Source: Aphrophora alni
Lineage: Eukaryota > Arthropoda > Insecta > Hemiptera > Aphrophoridae
Length of the DNA: 64,000 bases
Assembly: GCA_963513935.1 (NCBI GenBank)
Contig: OY740768.1
Span: 69,738,231 to 69,802,230, forward strand
Direction: 5' to 3'
Position 1 is the first letter of the stretch. Each line of letters opens with the position of its first letter. The notes under the pieces are model-generated. The model ran no database searches. It had not been told where the DNA came from and worked only from the letters and a program-made list of their open reading frames with translations. A program made the translations under genes and the position numbers. This document shows positions 57,185 to 64,000 of the stretch, in pieces.

Positions 57185-57660
57185 AAAGACAAATTTAGTA
57201 ATTAACAAGGCTCAAGTTTATTGAACAAAAAAAAGAAATTTCGACGGTTCAGATTTTATCATTTACAACTTAGAAAGACATCCTGAGACAAATCATCATA
57301 AACAGCTTATGATTAACAATATTATATTTAATAAAAGTTATACGCCCTTAATGTACCATATAATAATTTAAATAAAAAAATTAATCAATAGATTCTGAAA
57401 ATTTATCCCCCCTTTTTAGTTTATATATATTTATAGTTACAAAATTTAACAATAAAAAAAGACAATGAGCACAGCTTAATAATTAACAGGATTAAAATTA
57501 ATCCAAAAAAAAAAGATTATACGCCCTTAATGTAAAAATTACAAAATAAAAAAAAGATGAAAAGATACTGATATTTATTCCCCCCTTTTTACTTTATGAG
57601 ATGATAGTTTTTTAAAACAGTTACAGAATTTAACAATAAAAAAAATATATAAATGAGTTT
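57185..57660. repeat. Imperfect tandem duplication, ~180-bp period, with a Penelope-like terminal block
   Basis: TTATACGCCCTTAATGTA occurs near 57339 and 57517, TTATCCCCCCTTTTTA near 57403 and TTATTCCCCCCTTTTTA near 57583, and ATTTAACAATAAAAAAA near 57444 and 57628. The left part (57195-57295) on minus reads CAGGATGTCTTTCTAAG then CCGTCGAAATTTC and TTGTTCAATAAACTTGAG, the style of a Penelope-like 3' terminal repeat. Confidence 0.55.
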
Positions 57661-60110
57661 AATGTTTTAAATTCAAAAATTCATATCAATTGAAAACAGG
57701 TTCATCACTAGACTAAAAGTTACATAATATTACTTATTTGGTAAATTTCTTAAATGCTATATTGGCCAATAAATTTATATATTTTAAATAAAGAATTTAC
57801 TATACAATGAGAAGTTTATTTAAAAAAGAAATGAAATTTTGAAGATTGAAATTTTATTAAGTGACGTCAATTATATTAATTTAGAAAATAACCTCTTGGA
57901 GGTTGTTAGGACCGAAAGTTTGCATGCAGGCTCCACCCAATGATTTGTTATATAATTTACAAATAACTACACAAGTCTACATCTAAAGATAGCTTTAAGA
58001 AACACATATTCGCTGAAGCAATTTAGGCACATATACAATATGAGTTTAGTTAAAGTTCTGTAAAGTCAGTTTTTTTTTATTAACATCACTTTTGTGCACA
58101 TGAAACTCTGAAGGTATATTAAACAAAACGTGTTTTGCAAACAGGACGAAACATGCTAAGATCTTTAGCTGGTCTATGCAATGTGAGGCAAGAATTGCTG
58201 GGTTTCTCCTACCAGCGTATTAGCTATGGCAAAAAAAACACGTTTTTTAGCGTCTGTGCAAAATCAGACATGTTGTAGCATTAATGTTCTTTATTGAAGA
58301 AAATATCTGGTTATTTGTCAAAATTAAAGAAAATTGATTGCATCACAGAAATTCGTTAAGATTATAATTAAAAGCTTCTTATATGACTATAAATCTATTT
58401 ATATATATTTAGTTTTGTTTAAAACAAAGCTTGTATAAGACTTGTAAAAATCTGCAAAAGTCTGTAAAACGAAATTTTCTGATTTAGAAGAGATTTCTCT
58501 AATTGTTTTATATTTGACATGTTCAATAAGATATTCTGATCATTTAATGTTCAACATTAGTTTGCACCTATTTCACATAATTGTTCAAAACTTAAAATGT
58601 GCCTTTGCAAGGTTTTGTAAAGTATGTTTTAAGAAAAGAAAATTTTTATAATCATTCAGTTTCAAAAGAACATAGAATATTAAATAAAACATGAAATACA
58701 TATTTTAAAGAATACATGATAATTAACAAATTATTTTAAAACATTAATAAAATTTATGATATGACAAAATCTGTAAATTTGAAATACCTGGAAAATCCTG
58801 TCGCGGAGCACGTGAACTTGTGCCGTGAAAATAATAATTTATTTAACATTTTAGAAAACTAAAGCGCACAAAACTGTAGATTAACATATCATTTAAGAAC
58901 TGAGATGTAAATTTTGAGACAAAAAAAATTATATCTAACGGAGCTATGAAAGAATGTAGAACATTGTGAGTAATTACAGGTAGACTGACAACGGGTATTA
59001 GAACAGCTAGGCTGACCAGCCGTTGTACTTTGTACTTAGATGTCATGCGATGCTTAGTTTTGGAGAAGGTCGCCAGGTGCCAGCATCTGTCAAGGGACGG
59101 AAGTTGAATATATGGAAGAACGAGTGAATGAATTTATTTACGAATTTGATGTTTTGAATTTGGATGTTACAGAGTTTGCAAAAGCATAGGGTCTATAGCA
59201 ATTTTCTATTTTGTTTAAGGTTTTTTAAATCAGAGTTTCATGTCGAAAGAGAATACTTATTGAAAAAGGCTACCGGGAAAAAACGAATTTTGGTGTTTTT
59301 TCAAAAAGTTTTTGGCTTTAGAACAGAGAGCGTATAGAATTTGTAATCGTTAATCTGGTTATAGATTACCGAGTATCATATAAAGCCCTTACAAGAATTT
59401 TGACTGAAGAATTCTTTGCTATATAAAAGTCTCTGATTTACAAATTAATTGTACAAATAGGCCTACTATATTGTACTAAGAAGAACATATCTTTTTCAGG
59501 CTATATAGTGTATTTAATAAATTTGTATAGATTTAGTTGAACGACAATAAATTGTAAGTAAATCAAAATTTTGACTTTCGTTTTATGAAGTATTTTCCCT
59601 AAATTTTGGACTTGCATAGTATTTGGTTTTATGTATGTGTGGGTGAGAGAGTTTGCGTACCGTTTATTTGCCACTTTTAACTAAGTATGTACATTTTGTT
59701 TTGATCAAAGCTATGAATGTTTAAGGTGTAATTAACATCCAATGAAAAATACTTGTTTGGAAATTTGTTGTTTTAGTTTTTGCGCTACATATTACTACGT
59801 TAGTTTCAATTGGATTTGAAATATTAAAATGTATCCTTTACCATGTAGTCTGGATTTACAAGAAAAATTTAAGGATATTGAAATCATAAATTTAAGAAGT
59901 AAGGTAATTTATAACTGTTTTAATTAATTGCTACTCAATGTAGATTTTTTTTAAGCACGGTGTAAACATTACAGCAATACAACTTAGTTTGAGATTTCAT
60001 TATGACTTTTACTTTAATAATGATTGAAATATTATTTGCAAAATGTTGTTTCATAGGCTATGTGTTACAGACTTTTCAGATTTGGCAAAACCGTCAGTAG
60101 TGGAGACTGG
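57661..60110. other. AT-rich sequence with no recognised gene
   Basis: Short stretches at 58140-58260 and 58980-59110 are less AT-rich but have no exon-like structure. One TAGGCCTA lies at 59458. Confidence 0.45.
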
Positions 60111-60159
60111 GTGCTATGCGGTTACATCCGTAATATGTTCTAACAAACCTGAAATAGTG

Positions 60160-60410
60160 GCGTATGAAAATAAACGCAGAGCTAAAGGAGTTGTTTGAAC
60201 ATATAGATAAACGAATCCAATGATCGGGACACGTAGAAAGAAATGGAGGAATCTAGAGTTCTCAAGAAACTTCTTTTCCAACATCCTGAGGGAGCAAAAG
60301 AGCAGGCGTCCTAGGAAGAGGGGGCTGGATGATTTAGGAAGCCATTTGATCGGAGTAGGTGTCATAGGATGGATAAAAGATAGAGAGAAAAGCAGAATCA
60401 AAAGATAAGG
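60160..60410 (+). pseudogene. LINE ORF2 C-terminal fragment
   Basis: Across frames the plus strand reads GHVERNGG (from GHVERM), then SRVLKKLLFQHPEGA-like text, then SRRPRKRGLDDLGSHL and GVIGWIKDREKS. This matches the C-terminal GHVxRM...GRPRxRWxDxV...W block of many arthropod LINEs. At least two frameshifts are present. Confidence 0.6.
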
Positions 60411-61267
60411 GACTAACAGGGGATAAGGGAATTGTTGAGGAAGGCAAGATCAATAACATGAGGTAATATGTGGCTGCAAATACATCCTACTACGCTTTCA
60501 TTTCACTCAGATACCTGTATTGAAACTCGAAAATTTATGGAAAGTGATTTCGAGGATTTATGCTGTATCATTGCGGTAAAACAGTTTCTGTAAGAGGTTA
60601 TTTGAACTCTCACAGGAACTGTCTTATCGTGATGAGCAGCAGCTATACAACTTGCTTTGAACACGGGAATCTGTACATATCAAACACTCTATATTTTATA
60701 AAGGATTTTACAACTGGTAATTAAGGTAAAATGATAAATTTAGCAATAAATAACTTTTATGTGGAATTTATGGATGACAATTTATAGCGGTAGTTTCTGC
60801 GTGTTATTACGTCTAAATCCTACTATATTTTAGCTTTTTACGTATAAAACAAAATGCTAGCACTCTCGTATGGTATACCTTATTTAACAGATTTCCACAA
60901 TAACTTAAAAATAAAATATGAATATAACTGAGAATTAATTTAATAAAATTGTGTTATCTACGTGAAAAGTGGAATAACTTCTGTTAGGATTGTTCTAGAA
61001 ATTTGCGTCTAACAGATATTTATTTGAAAGCAAAAACTAAATATTTTCAGAGGGGTTTTCTTATAACGCCCTAAAACTATTAAAATTTACATTAAAAAAA
61101 GAAAAGAAATAGAATCATACTTTTTTTTAATTAGTAAGATAATTGACTCTATTTTAGGAGAAATTATATGGAATAAATTTTTAGTTCAGTGGATGCAATT
61201 AAAAAAAAATGTTATGCTTGTATCTTATATATGTTATTTTCTTGTTATTTAAAGGTGAGAAACCTCT
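60411..61267. other. AT-rich sequence with no recognised gene
   Basis: No repeat, exon or regulatory element could be supported here. Confidence 0.45.
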
Positions 61268-61435
61268 CTGTCATTACCGCCTTATAGAAAAAAAGGAAGA
61301 AAAGGACGTACCATGAAGGTCATTAACCATCAAATACTCTATTAACGTCAGGGTCGGAAGAGAACAAGAATTGGCCAAGAGAAATCTGATAGGAAAGACG
61401 AAAGAGAAGGATTTAACTTAAACTTCATGAAATAA
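61268..61435 (-). repeat. Dispersed repeat family R5, copy E
   Basis: The minus strand reads TTGGCCAATTCTTGTTCTCT, TCCGACCCTGACGTTAATAG and GGCGGTAATGACAGAGAGG, aligned with copies A-D. Confidence 0.6.
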
Positions 61436-61787
61436 ATCTAGATCCAGGTAGGCTCCCTTACACCCTATGTATGTATGTTTAGGTAAATTTATGTAATTAA
61501 AAAATGAAAGGATTCTATACTAAATATTTGTTTTTCTTACAGATTTTAAAAAAAATGTAAGTGCAAATCGGGAAGATAACTAGCAAGATCCTGGCTTGGT
61601 TAAAGGGTTATCTAATTTTGTAGAAAATATCCATAATTCGAAGTCAAAGAAGATAATTTCCTAAATAAATGTTTGTTATTTTTATTATATCAGCTGTGTA
61701 GCACAAAATACTTTTTAGTTAAAGTATAGCCGTAAGGTTCCAATTTATGTTTTTCATTTATATTAACAAATAACTATATAAAAATGT

Positions 61788-61904
61788 ATGTTCTTTTTTC
61801 CTGTGAAATAAATTTATTATTATTAATTACCTTTATTTAATGAAAGCTATTTTGAGATAGCATCTAAACTTAAATATCTCGTCAAAGTTGATAAAATAAA
61901 ACTA
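61788..61904. repeat. 117-bp exact direct repeat, copy 1
   Basis: Identical to 62431-62547 (starts ATGTTCTTTTTTCCTGTGAA). The two copies flank a MITE and part of a hAT-like element. Confidence 0.95.
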
Positions 61905-61920
61905 GCTACATAATCAAAAC

Positions 61921-62195
61921 CATGGGCGTCATCGCCGAGGGGACGCGTCCCCCCCAATATTTGAGATGTAAAAATATTTTTGCTAAAAAATTAATGAAGG
62001 ATTTACTTAAAACCTTAAAAGGTAAAGATCGGGCTTTGTCTTTACTAGGGTTTTTAACATTACATTTCTGTTCAAACGCATAAATAAATGCATAAAAACG
62101 ATGTTTTGAGAAGTTTAATTTTAAAAAATTTCCATACCCCCAGACCCCCGGCATATGTCCCCCCCCCCAATAATGAACTGGTGATGACGCCCATG
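61921..62195. mobile_element. MITE with CATGGGCGTCATC inverted ends
   Basis: CATGGGCGTCATC at 61921 and GATGACGCCCATG ending at 62195 are exact inverted repeats (13 bp), with C-rich runs just inside each. Non-coding, 275 bp. No clear target duplication. Confidence 0.7.
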
Positions 62196-62325
62196 ATTTC
62201 AAAACTAACACACGTTTTAATTCAATACAGACAATTTTATAAAACAGATTCAATGTAATATTCCATGGCGCTGCATTCAACATAACTATGATCATAAAAA
62301 TATTAGGCCTATATATTCCTCTTAT

Positions 62326-62817
62326 CAGTGGCGTAAATAGGATTTTAATTTGGGGATTTTAACCTGGAAGAAGACACTACCGAGGGATCCCCCAACTCAA
62401 ATCAGGGGGTCCATGGGATTTTGAAAATGGATGTTCTTTTTTCCTGTGAAATAAATTTATTATTATTAATTACCTTTATTTAATGAAAGCTATTTTGAGA
62501 TAGCATCTAAACTTAAATATCTCGTCAAAGTTGATAAAATAAAACTAATCTCTTAAAAGTGCGATTTTAGCGACTTTATTGTCTATTTTTGTTTTACGTA
62601 GTAGCTTCCATTTGCTATTTTGATTTAAAATTGTTACGTTTTAGTTATTGCTTTTCTTAACTTATAAGCGCTTAAGGGTATATGTTAAAACAGCAGTATT
62701 TTAAAACTTTTAGATTTTTTTTTTAAATTTTTTTTTATTTTTTACTAAATATGATTATTAGTCTTTGGGGGGGGGGGAGATTGATCACCCGATCACCCCC
62801 CCTTATTTACGCCACTG
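62326..62817. mobile_element. hAT-like MITE with CAGTGGCGTAAATA ends
   Basis: CAGTGGCGTAAATA at 62326 and TATTTACGCCACTG ending at 62817 are exact inverted repeats. The flanks CCTCTTAT (62318-62325) and ACTCTTAT (62818-62825) form an 8-bp target duplication with one mismatch, the hAT signature. It contains the second 117-bp repeat and a G10 run. No transposase. Confidence 0.8.
62431..62547. repeat. 117-bp exact direct repeat, copy 2
   Basis: Identical to 61788-61904 but located inside the hAT-like MITE. Confidence 0.95.
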
Positions 62818-62825
62818 ACTCTTAT

Positions 62826-64000
62826 ACAATTTTAAAAAATAACCTAATTTTGGATTTAAAATGAGTTTACCTTTAAATGATTTAAAATATGTTTATTTCT
62901 GACGAACAAATAATAGTCTGTTATCCATTAAAAATATTTTGATTTTTGGACTGAGACAACAGTGGTGGTCCACATAAAAAAGAAACGGTTCATGTAAAAC
63001 ATGAAATAAAAACTAGGATGAAAGTGAGTGTGTAATCATAAAACTAGTAGAAACTGTTTACGAAAGCATATTATAACACCAAAGCGTTAAATTATTATTA
63101 TAGGGTTGAAATTGAGCTATAACAAACGCTGTATCTCAGTAACTATGAGACCGATAATATTCCCCCCCCCACCACATAATTAGACCTCGATAATGTGTCG
63201 GTCTTTACGGAAGCGTATTTTAAATTTTTGAATTGAAAAAAGTTCTGACTAACAATTTTTAATACTTTAAACATATTGGAATTTACAATTAACCTGTCAT
63301 TTCTTGAAAGTTTAAACCATTGATTTACCATATTTATCTCTACTCATAAATCGAGTCTTATTTTGAAGCCCAATTTGAAAAATCAGAATATTTAAATTAA
63401 AACAGTATTTACTTATTTTTGTTAATTAACGGGGTCCGTTAAAAATAGAGGATATAAGTAATGGAATCCATTTCAAAATTAAAAAGTAATAGTTTTTTTC
63501 AAATATTTATAGTTAATTATTTATTGAAATAGATTTGGAATATTACTTTAACAGCACACACTTTTTAAAATGTTTTTTAAGATTTAAAATTTTTGAAAAA
63601 ACTGCGATTTTGTTAATAGTTTTTAATTTTGAAAGTAGGATTATCGTTATAGGATCCCAAATAAGGAGGAGACGTCAGTTGACTAGTTTATTCTTAACTG
63701 TTACTAATTCTGAAAACACATGACCTAATTTAATAAATGTACGCAGGAATTACTACCCTTTATGCCTCCCTATGAGATTGTACTCTCAAATTATACATCA
63801 TATTTTCGATACTAAAATACAACTTTGTAGGTTGAAAATAAGATTTATTTTTACTTGTCCGGAGACACTACCATGTCTTAACATTATAGATATCAGTTGT
63901 TCCTAATTTCTGTTCAAAAGATATTTAACAAAATATTTAAATCTCGGGAAAACAGATAATCCAAAATATTGGTGGTTTTGAATGCTGGTTTTGTGGTGAG
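62826..64000. other. AT-rich sequence with no recognised gene
   Basis: A C10 run lies near 63163. Short ORFs on both strands have no features. Confidence 0.45.

Larger units (their letters stand above)
12950..62311. repeat. Dispersed palindrome TAGGCCTA (28 sites seen) plus TAGGCTA/TAGCCTA
   Basis: Exact TAGGCCTA starts at 12950, 20482, 23217, 26399, 28420, 29492, 30730, 30919, 31723, 31742, 32809, 32835, 32969, 33022, 33118, 34549, 37460, 37709, 39142, 39931, 40249, 41852, 46114, 48051, 54399, 54483, 59458 and 62304. The 7-bp forms TAGGCTA and TAGCCTA occur roughly 48 more times. With about 33% each of A and T, fewer than one TAGGCCTA would be expected in 64 kb. The sites share no flanking sequence, so they are not copies of one longer repeat. 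Confidence 0.85.

Noticed and set aside
59829..59903. Exon MYPLPCSLDLQEKFKDIEII followed by donor AAG|GTAATT
   Set aside because: No acceptor puts this frame in the phase left by the 56.4-kb exon, a stop lies just upstream and the donor is weak.
61527..61560. Acceptor TTTTTCTTACAG followed 14 bp later by GTAAGT
   Set aside because: The implied 14-nt exon is A-only in character and unsupported.

Overview
This is a 64-kb AT-rich eukaryotic window, almost certainly from an insect. The transposon families (PIF/Harbinger, pogo/Tigger, Mutator-like, Jockey-type LINEs, hAT MITEs, Penelope-type terminal motifs) suggest a hemipteran such as a leafhopper, planthopper or true bug, but that placement is inferred from repeat content only. 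There are no long intact ORFs, no operons and no CRISPR arrays. One 200-N assembly gap sits at 1947-2146.

Layout. 0.2-1.9 kb: a degenerate PIF/Harbinger element with near-perfect 27-bp ends and two broken genes. 2.7-6.5 kb: fragments of a pogo-like HTH protein and of a Jockey-type LINE. 7.6 kb (minus): a likely first coding exon of an unidentified host gene. 8.9-19.6 kb: a CA/TA microsatellite, then a ~4.96-kb tandem duplication. Each unit carries a dead 2.6-kb Mutator-like (MULE) transposon and a ~1.05-kb CCAT minisatellite; a third, partial copy ends at 19557. 21.0-22.6 kb: a pogo/Tigger-like element with its DDE domain deleted, leaving an HTH protein and a PHD-finger piece. 23.7-25.4 kb: hammerhead-like motifs, including a five-unit array inside a large inverted repeat. 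28.6-37.1 kb: foldback elements, one with tRNA-like arms, plus dispersed repeats. 41-56.5 kb (plus): a possible 5' UTR exon and two small coding exons that splice in frame, with long introns holding LINE debris, minisatellite-like blocks and MITEs. 57-64 kb: short tandem duplications, a LINE 3' fragment and nested MITEs.

The most striking signal is an excess of the palindrome TAGGCCTA (at least 28 by eye) and its shorter forms TAGGCTA and TAGCCTA (about 48 more). In three places one copy of a duplicated sequence carries an extra (G)GCCTA exactly after a TA where its sister has only TA. This fits excision footprints of a TA-targeting DNA transposon whose ends begin GG and end CC. The pogo-like element at 21.0-22.6 kb has such ends (GGTAATTT...AAATTACC).

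Host-gene content is small and uncertain: one minus-strand exon at 7.6 kb, a weaker one at 36.6 kb, and a plus-strand start exon plus second exon at 53.4 and 56.4 kb. None could be assigned a function.
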